Positions 33,058-46,384 of a stretch of DNA of 64,000 nt are shown here, piece by piece. The stretch's first letter is position 1; every line of letters starts with the position of its first letter. The position numbers were made by a program, and so were the translations under genes. This DNA is from Perilla frutescens (taxonomy: Eukaryota > Streptophyta > Magnoliopsida > Lamiales > Lamiaceae): positions 36,382,664-36,446,663 of the forward strand of contig BRKX01000006.1 of assembly GCA_026008535.1 (NCBI GenBank). The letters are read 5' to 3'. The notes under the pieces were generated by a model. It worked only from the letters and a program-made list of their open reading frames with translations, ran no database searches and was not told the origin of the DNA.

Positions 33058-34097
33058 TGTTATCACTTTGTTTGATAACATCGCAATCAATGTCGTATCT
33101 AATGTTGTTTCGTCATTCTCGTCACATCGAGTATAACATTCGGAACATTAATCTTATCCTTTCCTAGTATTTTGGATTAATTTATTTTAAATTAATCTGA
33201 ATATATTGTGAGATTTATCACATTTTGATTTCCACATATTTAGGGATTTATTAGATATTTTATTTTGATTTAAAACGTGGATAGTGTTTGATTTTGACGT
33301 GTTCAAAATCTGTTCTGAATTTGTAGGGGAAGTGATGTTCCCACTCTCCATTAAACACTAACCGCTACAGGTGAACGTGGGTCACTGGAGTAACCGCTAC
33401 TATTGCACGATGTTGAAGAACGTGTGCCACACAATACAGAAGACGGTTATCTCAAGTCCACTTCAGCAATGGGTAGTGGAAGGTGGTTGATTCGAGTCCA
33501 AGTCATCTAGGATCGTGAGGTAACTTCCAATATAAGATGGAGGAAGTATTTAAGGTCTCCTTAGACCTTAGAATCATTTATGCAAGCAGGTTATCACCGT
33601 GGTTTGTGAGAAGCTCTGAACCTTGCATCTAGTGTCGTCTCTAAAGTCCAAGACATCTTCCTCGACATCTGCCTAGCGTCCCAATCAGCTGGAGACTTTC
33701 ATTCCAGTTGTGTGTGTAGGTTAGATAGTCAACTTTGAGAAGTCTAGGATTTAGAGTGACTTGTTGTAATCTATCTATGTGTTTAGATAGGTTTGTTTTG
33801 TGTGATTATTCGAGTGAGTGAAGCTAGGATAGTCCTCTGTATGTTTTATTCAGTGTTGTCAAGGGAGTGAACCGAGACAACATCAACATTGTTTTTGTAT
33901 TTTATTTGTGATAGTGAATTTCGCCTTGAGGTAATCACACACCGTAAGGAGTGTGATTTACAATTTATTTTGTGCAAAGTTTTGTTTACGTTTCCGCTAC
34001 ATGTTGAAAGCAATGTGGTAACACTAGCTTCAACATTTCATTTAACTTTGCAATTTACATCTGAATTTCACATTGTTTCAGACAACAAATTTTAACA
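33058..34097 (+). repeat. 5' LTR of the SIRE-like Copia
   Basis: 1040 bp, starting TGTTATCAC and ending TTTTAACA, so the ends form TGTTA...TAACA. The left edge abuts interrupted Copia pol sequence; the right edge is two bases from the PBS. A second LTR for comparison is not in the window. Confidence 0.75.
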
Positions 34098-34099
34098 AG

Positions 34100-34112
34100 T
34101 GGTATCAGAGCC
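34100..34112 (+). other. Primer-binding site, initiator tRNA-Met type
   Basis: TGGTATCAGAGCC, the standard Copia PBS, two bases after the LTR end. Confidence 0.92.
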
Positions 34113-34160
34113 GGTACTTGACACACTAAATACTCGATCCTGTGTTTTTTGCAATCCGTG

Positions 34161-37100
34161 ATGGATATTTAGATTAATCAATGTCGTCCTCCTGCTGTAG
34201 ACAACAATGGTGGCAACTATGTCATGTGGAAATCTCGAATGAAGATTTACATCAAATCTATCGTTGAAAGAGTATGGATGGCAGTTATTGAAGAATGGAG
34301 CCCTCGTAAGATGGAAGGTCCAAATGGAGATTTTGTGTTAACTCCAGAATCTCAATGGAAAAATGATGAGAGAATAATCTCAAATTTTAATGCTCGCGCT
34401 CTGAATGCGATTTTTGTTTCAGTCTATGTTCCATACTTCAAGATGATTTGCAATTGTGTTACTGCATATCAAGCATGGATCATTATTCAGGAACATTGTG
34501 AAGGGCCTGTCAGTGTAAGGAAGACCAAACTAAGGCTACTCACATCAAAATTTGAAAATTTACACATGTTTGAAGATGAAACTATTTCATCTTATGCTAA
34601 AAAATTATGTGAGATCTCAAATCAATCGACCGCTCTTGGGAGTCCAATCTCCAATGATAACATGGTTAGCAAGTTGCTTCGAACTCTCCCAGAAAGATTC
34701 AATATGAAAATTTCTGCAATTGAAGAAGCACATGATGTGGGAACCATGAGTATGAGTGAAGCGGTCAGCATCTTGCTAACGTTTGAGATGAACCTGCAAA
34801 ACCAGAAGGCAAACTCAACTTCAAGGGGAATTGCTCTCTAGACAACAACTGTGTAATCTGATGTTCATGATGATGTTGACAGTCTTCAGAAAATCAATGA
34901 GGAAGAGAATCTAAGTGTTACAATCTTGACAAAGAAGTTCAACTCACTGGTTCGGTCCATAAAGAAAAGCCCCCCAAACGTTAAACCTCGACGACTGTTT
35001 GACTCTCCATCCTCATCAACATCAAACTCTGAAAGATCAAATATTAAGAAGGAAGTTGCTGACACTGGGAAAGACATTGATTCAGTTCAATGTAGAGCAT
35101 GTTCTGGATTTGGTCATTACTCCAATGAATGCCCAACAACACGAAGAAGACAGAAAAATAATTTCAATGCTGTTCTCAGTGATGAATCTGATGTTGAAAA
35201 TGATTCAGATCAGAGAGTGTTGTTCATCAATGTCATGGAGGAAGATGACCAGATCATTGATGCCCTGAACGATATTGACGAACTTGACGAACTGAACATT
35301 AAAGAATGTGAAGTTGAAGATGAGGTTCTTCCAAATGTTGAAGATAAAGTCACTGAGATCTCTCCCAATACTACTAATTGGTATGAAATGACTTTGCTGG
35401 ATGAGTTTAATCATACTTCCGAGACCAGAGAGGTTGATCCACAGGAAGAACGCCCCACTGCCTCTCTTGAATAGCTAAATGATGTTGTGAATGAAGTTTG
35501 CATTTAATGGATAGCTTAATCAAAAGAACTGAGATTTCTTATGGAAGAAAATCAGTTCTTAATGGAAGAAAATCAGTTCTTAGAGAGAAGGTTGTTAGTC
35601 TGGAAATTAGACTCACCAGGAGTGATGCTGAAATCACCAAACTGAAGAAAGAAGTGGAGAGCACCTCAAGAACCTTTCAGAAATGGAATCAAGGAACGAA
35701 TGTCCTAAATGAAGCCTTAATATTGGGACAGACAGACAGGGTTGGACTAGGATTCTCAAACAAAACTTCCATGTCTTCTTCAAACAACAACGTTGTGAAA
35801 TTTGTGAAAGAAAACAACCCTAACACATCGACAGGGAGCAATGTTGAAGATGATGATCAGAAGCAATATAAAGGCTCCAATGTGCGAAAATATGTGTGCC
35901 ATTATTGTCAGAAACCTGGACATATCAAACCACATTGCTTCAAATTTCACGATGATGTTGCAACCGGGAAAACAACATCAGGAATCACATCAAAAAACAA
36001 GAATCTGATGAAGTCTAAAAAGATGAAGGTCACATGCAATGTTGTGTACACATCACTGAAGGCTAACATTGTCGGAACATGGTACTTCGACAGTGGATGT
36101 TCTTAACACATGATCGGCAATAAGAAGTTTCTTGAAGAATATACCACTAAGAACAAAGGCAAAGTCAGCTATGGAGGAGGTGCTCAAGGAAACATTGTCG
36201 GAAAAGGTACATTGAATGTCAAACATTTTCCTAAGCTTCAGAATGTCCTATATGTTGAAGGATTGACGGCCAATTTGATCAGTATTAGTCAACTTTGTGA
36301 TGATGGTATGCATGTCAAGTTTGATAAAATACCTGTGAAGTGTTTGACAAACATGGCAAATGCATAATGTTTGGTAGCCGTGCATCTGACAATTGCTACC
36401 ATGCTGACAGAGATGAAACCTGCAACATTACTGTAAATGATGAAACAAAGTTGATTTATCAAAAACTCGGTCATGTGAGCATGGTAAATTTGAAAAGGCT
36501 GATTGTGTCTGATGCTGTTCGTGGGCTACCGAAACTGAATGTTGATCACGATGTTCTATGTGGTGCTTGCCAAAAGGGATAAAAAACCAAAATTCCTCAC
36601 AAAAGCCTGGGTGGTTGTCAAACAACAAGATGTTTTCAACTCTTACACATGGACATCATGGGACCAGTCGATACAAAAAGTATGAGTGGTAAGAGTTTCA
36701 TCCTTGTCATTTTTGATGATTTCTCAAGGTATACTTGGGTTGAATTTCTGCAGGAAAAATCTGAAACTTTCAAGGTCTTCAAAAGATTCTGCCACACAAT
36801 GTGTCTGCAATTCGACACCAACATTACATGCATAAGAATAGATCATGGAAGAGAATTTGAGAATGCTGCATTAGATGATTTTTGTGAAAGGAAAGAAATA
36901 CTCTATTAGTATTCAGCTCCCAAAACTCCACAACAAAACGAAGTAGTGGAAAGAAAGAATCGAACTTTGCAGGAAATGTCATGTGCAATGTTATAGGCCA
37001 AAGGGCTTTCAAAGAAGCTGTGGGCTAAAGCTGTTAACACAGCTTGTCACATCGGAAACAGAGTCTATCTTCGACTAGGAAAAAAGGAGACTCCGTATGA

Positions 37101-38367
37101 ACTTCTAAGAGAGAGAAAGCCAAATCTCAAATATTTTCATGTGTTTGGATGTGTCTGTTACATCCTGAATGACAGAGATCACCTTGGAAAGTTTGACTCC
37201 AAGAGTGACAAATGATTGTTCTTGGGATATGCTCAAAATAACAGAGCATATCGGGTTCTTAATCTAAGAACTAAGGCCGTACAAGAGTCTGTCAATGTTG
37301 TGTTTGATGATCTTGCAGGCCTGGCAACAAAAACTGAAGAAGATGATGTGTCATTTCTCTTACATGAACCAGATGTTGTCGAAAAGGAGTCTAGTAACGC
37401 TGACAAAAGTCATGATGTTAAATCCAATGTTTTTTCTCCTTCAATGAAGGAATCAACATCATCCCAGACACCAGATTCAAACTTCTCATCTGAAAGTGAT
37501 GATGAACAACTTCCACTGGCTCAATATGAACCAAGACATGATCCTCTAAGGAGAAACAAAAGAGATCACCCAAATTCCCAAATCATCGGTGATGGATCTC
37601 AAGGGGTCAATACCAGAACAAAGAGCTCAACCGATGTTGCTGAATTGGTCAAACAGGTTTTCATGTCAATAGTTATTAACCTTGTATCCATATCATGCTT
37701 TCTATCGAATGTTGAACCTAAAAATGTCAAGGAAGCACTAAAAGATGAATTTTGGGTAGAAGCAATGCATGATGATCTAATTCAGTTTGTTCGAAATAAT
37801 GTGTGGGAATTGGTTCCAAGGCTTGAAAATAAAAATGTTATTGGAACTAAATGGATTTTTAAGAACAAGACTGATGAGTCTGGTAATGTGGTCAGAAACA
37901 AAGCCAGGCTAGTGGCTCAAGGTTATACACAAGTAGAAGGAATAGACTATGATGAAACATTCATTCCTGTTGCTAGAATAGAGTCTATCCATCTCCTACT
38001 TGCCATTGCTTGCCACATTGGGTTTACATTGCATCAAATGGATGTCAAAAATGCATTTCTAAATGGCATTTTGAATGAAGAAGCCTATGTTGAACAACTA
38101 AAAGGCTTTGAATGTCACGAAAAACCAAACCACGTGTTAAAATTATACAAGGCCTTGTATGGGCTTAAACAAGCTCCTAGAGCTTGGTATGCTCGACTTA
38201 TGGAGTTTTTGATTGACTTTGGTTTTTCAAGAGGCATGGTTGATAAAACATTGTTAATCAAAAGGATTCATAAACACATTATTGTTGCACAAATCTACGT
38301 TGATGATATTGTGTTTAGGTCCACTTGTTCTAACCTCCTTAGTGAGTTTATTGATGCAATGTGCAGC
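34161..38367 (+). pseudogene. Copia gag-pol (SIRE-like), multiple stops, truncated in RT
   Basis: Gag begins at ATG 34161 (TAG two codons later) and shows the Copia gag fold region, then knuckle 1 (CRACSGFGHYSNECP, about 35090) and, after a frame change near 35480, knuckle 2 (CHYCQKPGHIKPHCF, about 35900). The protease motif WYFDSGCS is followed by TAA (36104). Another frame change lies near 36340. Integrase follows with HMDIMGP, FDDFSRYTW and VVERKNRTLQEM, with stops at 36580, 36907, 36994 and 37213. RT has GTKWIFKNK, LVAQGYTQ, MDVKNAFLNG, LYGLKQAPRAWY and the catalytic YVDDI. Homology ends at 38367 inside RT, where the Athila-like LTR starts. Not functional. Confidence 0.88.
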
Positions 38368-39938
38368 TGACACGTCGTCGTTTAGCATGCAAAATTACAC
38401 CTATGGGTGTAACCCCCTAGATGCTTGAATGTGCCTCAAGCGGCTAGTATAGTGCCGGATGGCGGATGTATCCCACGAGGAGTGTTAACCTTTCTATCCT
38501 GGGTGAGCTTCACTGGAACCATTGGGTAGCTACTGTCACTAACTTGTTCCTGCAACTTAGTATGAAATGCGTTTAAAAATATAAACTAAATCAAATAATA
38601 ACAAACATGTTCAAGTTAAGCGTAGAATCGGATTGGTGAAAGCATGCAATCCCGGGCATATACACGTTGATACCTCGATCTGACCAGTTGGTTATAGGAA
38701 GTAGGTAACTATTCGAGGAACTGTTATTGGGTCACTGTCACTGACCCTGGATTGCTGTCACTAATCCTTTCCCCACTCATAGAGATTACACCCCCCAATT
38801 CGATCGATTGTTGTACGCTAAGAGCGATACGGTCGGCGACATGTTAGCACCTTACCATCTCAAGATCCAAAGAAGAAGGGTCATATAGAGGGTTTCAAGA
38901 AATGGCAGCATTTGATCAGAGAAACCCAACGCTGGCGTATGGGACTCCTTTGGCGTGGTGCCCATATCCACCTGGACTTCACCCTCCGTGCTTAATCGGC
39001 TGTAGGCTTCTCCACCCGGTTTGTCCCTTAGTGGCTCATCAGGGAGTCGGTCACCCTTACTTCCACCCTAACGCATAGCTGTAATGGTTCGGCTAAGAGT
39101 GATCAGCCATGAAGCTTTCCCCGTGGCAATGTATTTGGATTCTCCCCAAGTGAAATCCGGAATCTTCACGAGATGGTTTAAGCTCGATTAGCGTCATGCA
39201 TCGCCATCACCTACGTCTTTTTCTCACTCGACTTGAACACTAACTACTTAGCCTTGCAACATATTAATAAACACAACACAAATAAACTGACAATTCATAG
39301 CAAAGGAAATTATATTACGAAAGGAAATACTAAACAAACGAGCCAACAGAGGCTGGGAACAAAGCGCTCCAGCCTATGCCGACTATATGTGTTTTCTTTA
39401 CGAGAAACTGAAATGCACAAACTGAAATAAAATGCTAAACTGTTCATAATTGTCTTCGTGTCTAAAATAAAACAGGAATTAAAGTATTTATACTGAGTTT
39501 AACTGCCACAATTGGCCCATGACTGCCCACGTAGGAGCACTATCTTAGTTGACCTCGTCCACTTCTCCTCAACGGCTCCTTGTGGATTTTTCAGCTTTGA
39601 CTCTTTCTCCCTCTCTCTTCTCTTCTCTCCCTTCTTCTCCACTCTCTAACTTCAGCAGCCAGCTCTTCCTGGATTTTCGGAACGGTTTTGACGTGGTCAT
39701 CATTTGTTGGAGTGATCGGTGCTGGACTTCCGCGCTGGATCTGCAACAGACTGTCTAAGTCCAGTTTCCTCCATTATGCCCTTAGCAGCTCTCACCGTCT
39801 TTTATGCCCTTGCTGGAACTTTTTCTCGTCATTTCTCCCTGCTTCACTTTAGCTCCCAAACTGACTCTAGACTCGACTTAAAAGACTCAAAAAAGCAAAA
39901 CAAAGATAATAAAAACACCCCATTTTGAATCTACATCA
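38368..39938 (-). repeat. 3' LTR of the Athila-like element
   Basis: 1571 bp; starts TGACACGTCG and ends CTACATCA in plus orientation. Its first 870 bp match 63130-64000 closely. The purine tract of the minus strand lies immediately beyond 39938. Confidence 0.85.
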
Positions 39939-39953
39939 TCCCCACACACTTGG
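39939..39953 (-). other. Polypurine tract of the Athila-like element
   Basis: On the minus strand CCAAGTGTGTGGGGA directly precedes the LTR start TGATGTAG. Confidence 0.7.
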
Positions 39954-41142
39954 ACCATACTTGTCCTGAAGTATGATTACAACCCAGTCTCAAGACTCAA
40001 CACAAAACGACATACATGCATCCTTATCCGATTATGGGCAAAATGAGGACAACCACAGATTATGACTATTAGGATTAAAAGTGTGCATGGTCATCGCAGA
40101 TAAGTATAAATAAGATTCACTTTGCTTACTTTTCTCTCTGTGTATGTGAAGGGACGTGTTTTCACTCATAATTCCAATACCCAAAACAGATCATAGTGTT
40201 TGCATAAGACTTAAGTTAAACAACCAACATTAATCAACAAACATGCTCATTAAAAGGTCTTATCGGGTTATAATGGGGCATACGGTGCAAAGGTAGGAAG
40301 AATTTGGTCATAGCAGATATGGGCATATTAAGAATTGGCACCCGTTGTGCTCCCATTCAAGCAGAGAAATATGCATAACAGATGCTATCAATAACAGAGA
40401 AAGCATATATTTTCTGACTTTTCCTAGCAGATACGATATCAAATATTTTTTTTTTGTTCTACTGATCTTTCTTCTCTTTCTTTTCTTAATTTAGCAGGGT
40501 TACAGATTTGCCCTTTTTCATGTTATGCTCTTGCTGTGGCCTTAATCATGCTGTCATTTTCAGAGCTAAGCATATATTTCTGACCCACATCAGATTATTC
40601 TTTAACGAGAGATTTTAAACACAAGGGCTAGAAAACAATTTACACAGGCTCAATATGGCAGCAATTGGAAGTATTTTTATACAGTCGCGGCCAAGAGAGA
40701 AACAAAAATGCCTTAATCATCTAAGCATGCTTCTAATTAGTGGTCAGTTCACAGAGGGCAAAGGCAAACACAGGTCTAATTAAGGTTATGGAATCCGTAA
40801 TCACACAGAAGGAAAGGGCAGGTGAATTGCAGTCTCAAAACTCGCACAGGTATACTTATCTCATCTACCATTCTCATACACAGATTTAACCCCAAATTTT
40901 CATCCGTCAAGTTATATCCTCAAAATTCCCATAAAAGAATAATTTAGCATGCTTCTTACTCAACAGATATGGGCAAATTCTCCCCACACACTTATCCGAG
41001 AATGTGCCCAAATAGGTACCCTCAGTGTGTGATGGAGATTTGCCCGACACCAAACACCAACAAAATGAAAACAAGACATATATACAGACTTACAGAACTA
41101 AAAACAGATCCTAACCTATTACTACGAAGGAAGCAAAATTTT
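39954..41142. other. Athila-like element, non-coding DNA between ORF3 and the 3' LTR
   Basis: About 1.2 kb without a coding frame, as is usual downstream of the third ORF in this lineage. Confidence 0.6.
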
Positions 41143-41475
41143 TCAAAGGGAAGACGGGTACGCTAACCCGTAATGATCCAAAAGCTTCTTTAAGCCTTTC
41201 TCCAGACGGTCCACTTTCCGTTCCAGTTCTTTCAAATCCTCCAAGGGGAATTCTTCTTCATCCTTTTCGTCTTCGGCCCTGTCAAAGGTGGAGGTGCTCG
41301 GATTTGACTCCGGTAATAAGAAGTAAGGGATGTTATTTTTGTTGACTTCGACCAACTTCCATCGCTTCAAGCGATTTAGGTCGAAGTACTCGATCACATC
41401 TAAAGGCTCAAATCCAGAGTCAGAGAGAGAGGTTCCACTTACACTTTCATACACGCGTGAGATGAACGGTCCCAT
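41143..41475 (-). pseudogene. Athila-like ORF3, C-terminal part
   Basis: 110 codons continuing, after removal of the level-4 element, from the frame that stops at 55471. It starts at the insertion point (MGPFISRVYES), has a central Asp/Glu stretch and an ELERKVDRLEKGLKKLLDHY heptad-like coiled coil, and ends in a stop. The N-terminal part is at 55471-57181. Function unknown; earlier literature calls the extra Athila ORF env-like, but nothing in this part proves it. Confidence 0.65.
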
Positions 41476-42175
41476 TGTGTAAAACCCTAAATTTTCAGAG
41501 TTTATTTATAAAATTAAAGAAATTTAATCGGAGCCTAGATAAGGATATTTTGGTAGTTAACCGCGATTTTAGGGTCGTTTTTCGTGAAATCGTCTTTTTG
41601 AGAATTTCGATCCGAGCTCAGTTATAGCCGATTTTGGTTGCGTTTGGAAGGCGTTGACCTAAGGAGCATGCCGATGCTTTCGGATTTTAAATCTGAAGTC
41701 GTTTGAGTTTTCGGTGATTTAAAACGCGTTTAAAGAAGTTATGAATAGTGTTTTTCTATAAGAGCGTGATCGTTAGAAATTTGTGAAATCTCATGTGATG
41801 GCCCGAGCCTTGTTTTTTAAAGCATATCTTATAGAAAATTTCTCAAGGAATTTGTTGGCGTTCCCAGATTTTCATTTTGAGGTCAATTGAACGCTCGGGA
41901 ATTTTATTTGTCTCTTGTGTGGAATAGTAACTTTATTTTTGAAAAGAGAATCTTTTCTCATTTTCCTTCAAGATGACTTGTTCTTTATTCTGATTCAAAT
42001 TGGTTCAATAGTACTCGAGCCAATGAACCTCCCGGTATTTTTGAATTTTGTGAATGAGGTCATTTGGACCTCGCCATTGAATAAAGCGCCTTTTAACCGA
42101 ACCCGATATTTTTAAAGCAGTATTATTGCACTCCATCAGCTTCTCGAGGAAGCCATATTTTTGGATATAAATAGC

Positions 42176-42184
42176 AGCTCTCCC
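42176..42184 (+). promoter_or_regulatory. LTR TATA box (left copy)
   Basis: TATAAATAG followed by a pyrimidine-rich stretch, a good LTR promoter. The same motif is at 53049-53057 in the right LTR. Confidence 0.6.
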
Positions 42185-43644
42185 TCCTTCATTTCCTCGT
42201 ACCTTTCATTCTTTCACCTCCCCATTCCTTGAGAGAGAGAGAGAGATTGAGGAGCGCTCTTCGTGAGCGCACCTCACAGTTGAGAGAGGAGCGGAGAAGG
42301 AAGTGCGGCGGCGGAGGTCCCCATTGCGGCACAGGAGCCCCTCGGCCAAGGAGGTGCGCGGGCGCGCAAGGGGGCCACCGCGGCGCATGGAGGCCGCCGG
42401 CGCGCATATCCCCCACCGCGGCGCATGGGCAGGTGCGGCAGCTTCGGCACGTTTTCATCCGTAAGCCATAACTTTTGCCTCAGTTGGAACTACGAGACCC
42501 ATGAGTACTCAAATCAAAGCTCTTTTGATGATCTATGATGCAGCAGTTGACGATCATCCAGAGTCTTGATCGTTCAAGTCGGAATTTCCATCCCCGTTTT
42601 CGATAATTTTGAGAGTTTAAATCGTTTAAATTCTTGTGTTTTAAGTTATAGTTGTGGGGTGAGTGTTTAGATATCATTTCAATTTCTTGTTAGGATCTCG
42701 AATAAGGTCGCTAATTCATTGATCCACTTTTGTAAGAAGAGGTGAACCCCAAGGAGGCCCGACGAAGGATTTTCGGCTCGTTGCTTCGTCTACGTGCTCG
42801 TTATCGAGATGCTCATCATCGAGGGGGTAGTTCTAAACTAAGTATAAGGTTTGAACTAGTAAGCTCTAAAATCATGATAGGGCAAAGGTGAAATATCCAA
42901 TAAAAGTATTTTATGCTCTGCCTGTTTAGTCTCTGTACAAGGAAAAAAAAAGAAGGAAAGAAATTATATGCATGATATTGTTGAATTGTTATTTGAGTTT
43001 GATAAAGTAAATGTAGTTATTATAAGTTAAGTGCGCTCTCAAGCATGTTTAGATATGCAAGGATTTTTTATATACAATTTATGCTAGCATGAGATATTTA
43101 GAATTGCTTTAATTGCGATCTATGTTTATCCGCGTTCATTTCCTCATTTTGGAATGTTGGATTTTGCTAAAGCTTATTTGGCTAAGTATTGCCTTCTAGG
43201 GTAGTGATAAATCCCTTGTAGGCTGAGATCATGCTTAATTAAGAATTAGCCTTAGACGATTACTCTAGGCTTGGTATTGCTAGCTAAGTCAAGTAAGTAA
43301 TGAAGGTTAAAGTTAAGTAAAGAGGAATTTAGGGAAGGATATAGTTCTGTTGTAAGCAGGTTATCGAGCTCAAAGAACATTTTATTTGCATTATCATGCT
43401 GTGACCTTTGTGTCACTAAAGTTGAATCTTGATTAATGGGAGTCACTACTGGGAAATCCCCTCGCATACTCGGGAAGATATTTGAGGTAACCCCTCTTCT
43501 ATCTGAAAGAAGTCCTAAGGGTGCAGTAGACAACAAGTTTGAGCCAAGAAAGGCGCCAGAAAAGAAAGAAAAAGGTTTTGCGGATATAAAGATGGCTTTT
43601 GCGGTTTGCTCTCCGTATGCCGTCATTTTATGATTGGATGTTTC

Positions 43645-46067
43645 TGTAACACCCACCCCAATAAAATAAATGTAAAATATAAAGTAATGTAAAAATGTGG
43701 GTGAGTCACCTATTTGTAAAATATAAGCATGTACTTTTCCATTAAAAAGTGTTGAACATTAAAAATTTAGGTTAACATTGTAGTGCATTTAAAGTGAATG
43801 ATAACTATAAAAGAATAATCTACTAAAGAATGTAAATAAATCATTGCTCAATTTGTAGAAACAATTCTAATTAATAATATCCAGATAAATTTGAAATGAA
43901 TCCTACGACATCTAAGAAACAAAATATAATAAAAGAAGCCCTTACCCTCCTCACAGGTCGTCATCCATGTATACACTTCTCAGAACTTGTTAAAGCTTTA
44001 AGAATTCATGCATTAATGCACCACGCATTACCACTTTCACCTACAATGCATGAACTACATGAGCTAAAGCTAAGTAAGCAGAAATCATGCCCATGCATGT
44101 TTACTGGCATCACAACACGTGCAAGACACAACACACCACATATGTGGAATGCTCGTGTATAAAATCCTTTCATCCCATCTCAAAAGTATTTTCAACGTTT
44201 AGGAACTTGTCTCCCTTCACCAGACACCAACATGAGTCATGAGCTCATAATATAATAAATATCACTTGGCCAGAATGTGATTAGTGCACTTATGTGGCTC
44301 ATCCTTCCTGGACCCCAAGGGACACGCCTCCTGCCTGTTCCCTTTGATCCCACATGAAAGTCATCCCACATTAGTCACTCATCACCTCAAAGGTGCAGTC
44401 GAAGTGGACCATCCTCCCTGGACCCCAAGGGACACGCCCCCTGCCTGTTCCCTTTGATCTCGCATAGAAGTCATCCCACTCGAGGCACAAATATCAACAC
44501 AGCACAACACGGGCTGGTGGTGACCAATCCCAAACAAAACATTTTCTCTCTCTCAAAACCATTTCATGCATGCAACCTCGACAATATCTATATAACGTGC
44601 ATGCATATGCTCGTGCTCATGTACAAGATATTTAATGCAAAGAAATACAATCACAAGCATATTACGTCACACAATTATACAATAACACAATAATAAATAA
44701 TAAATATGTATAATCAAATAATACTATGTTCATGCATTGTAGTTGACGATGGATTTCTACTTATCTCTAATCCCAAGCTTAAGCTATCCGAAATCCTAAA
44801 CCACGAACTTCCTCAATGAAATCTATTCAAATATAAATTACGAAATTTAATATATAAGTTATCGAACAAAATAGTGATAACTATTGTTATACAATTAACC
44901 TTTCTAGTTAAGTGGATTTATTCTCTACTCAATGCGTCCCTTTCACTTATATATATATAAATCATAACATTACTATATTAATCACTTCATTTTAATTACT
45001 GAGCCAACTTTTTGATGCTGATGAGGATGGAAATATCTTAATATAAGTATGAATCTTACTATCCTTTAACAATAATAAAGTAAACATGAACTATAATCAA
45101 TTAATAAAGTTGATCTCTAATTACAACTCTGTACTAATTTTCATAACAACTAAGTATAATTATTACAAAATAAGAATTCATCATAAATTCTTCTATTAAG
45201 ATCAAGTCTAATTAACCAATATAAAACCATATTATTGTCGTAAATTCAATTAGTACTAATATGTGATACCAACTTTATATACAGTAACAAAGTTCTTTCA
45301 TTTAATTGAAACATGCTTCTATCATGATTTTTAGAATAGAAACCATTTAATCCAATATCTTATCTTTTAATAATAAAACGATTAATTATCAAACTTATTT
45401 TATATAAATTCACAACATATTATATTCCACTCATTTATACCTTCATGGCCGATTTTAAACCTTAAAACAACGAATTAATCGAAACACTACTAATCTCGAG
45501 CTGCAAACTTTCCTCAAGTTATGCGAATTGATTTTGGGTGTAATTTATTTATTTTTCCTTGTTGCTTATAATTAGATATAAGAAAATAATCAATCTCATT
45601 CTTTAAAGATATTTTATATATATATCATGCAAATCCAATTGTTTTAAATTATTGAAGAACACGTGCACATATTGTATAAATACACATGTAACGAAAATCT
45701 TCCACCTATCAATCCTATATTTCTACGAGTGAGCTAGCATAAGAATTAATTCATTAATATTTCTTTTCTTTTAATTGTTTGATTATCCGGCCACTAGCTA
45801 GCTAGCCTAATACTTGTATGAGGATATAAATATACAATTCTATAATTTATCCACTTATAATAAAATATTAATTTGACCAACATATGTATGTATTGGCAAG
45901 TATTAATTTATTCTATTCCCTATGTATCAAGAATCATTAATATATACTAAACAAATAAATATGTACACATAATTATTTTACACATATAGCTATATAAACA
46001 CAATTAACATGTAAATAATCTCATATATTGAGATAATCATTGAGTAATGAAAAGCTCGGGTATTACA
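43645..46067. mobile_element. Solo LTR 1 (nest level 5), 2423 bp, TSD GTTTC
   Basis: Starts TGTAACACCCACCCC and ends CTCGGGTATTACA. Perfect 5-bp repeats GTTTC lie at 43640-43644 and 46068-46072. The right LTR of the level-4 element lacks this insert at the matching place (about 54582), which fixes the boundaries. No PBS, coding frame or second LTR is present, hence a solo LTR from recombination. Confidence 0.88.
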
Positions 46068-46384
46068 GTTTCTAAAGTTTATCAAGAGTTTTCTCATAAA
46101 ACCCCACTGAGTACATTAGTGCTCACACCCTCTTTTTCAAATGTTTTCAGATTGAGATGCTGAGGCCGGTGATGTGCTGCTGGTGGGGTTGTCTGAGGTT
46201 TCCAAGTTTGTTGCTCTATATGGTTACATATTTTCTTCCGTTATGTTTTTGCTAAGTACTCTGAGGTTAGTATTTAGTCTTGATATGTGTAACTTGATTC
46301 TTGATAGTAGCATGTTTTAAATGCTATGATTCCTAAATATCAATAAAGTCTTAAAGTCTTTGAAGCATGTTCTTTTGACATACC

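Larger units (their letters stand above)
33058..38367 (+). mobile_element. SIRE/Maximus-like Copia retrotransposon (nest level 2), 3' part displaced
   Basis: Consists of a 5' LTR (33058-34097), an initiator-tRNA-Met PBS and a gag-pol region up to the reverse transcriptase, where another element begins at 38368. Long gag with two zinc knuckles and integrase/RT motifs point to the SIRE/Maximus lineage. The RNase H and 3' LTR must lie to the right of the window. Confidence 0.8.

Noticed and set aside
42206..42471. Overlapping Arg/Pro-rich frames in the GC-rich LTR stretch (also 53089-53469)
   Set aside because: They lie in the LTR leader after the TATA box, overlap in several frames and are not conserved as protein between the two LTRs.
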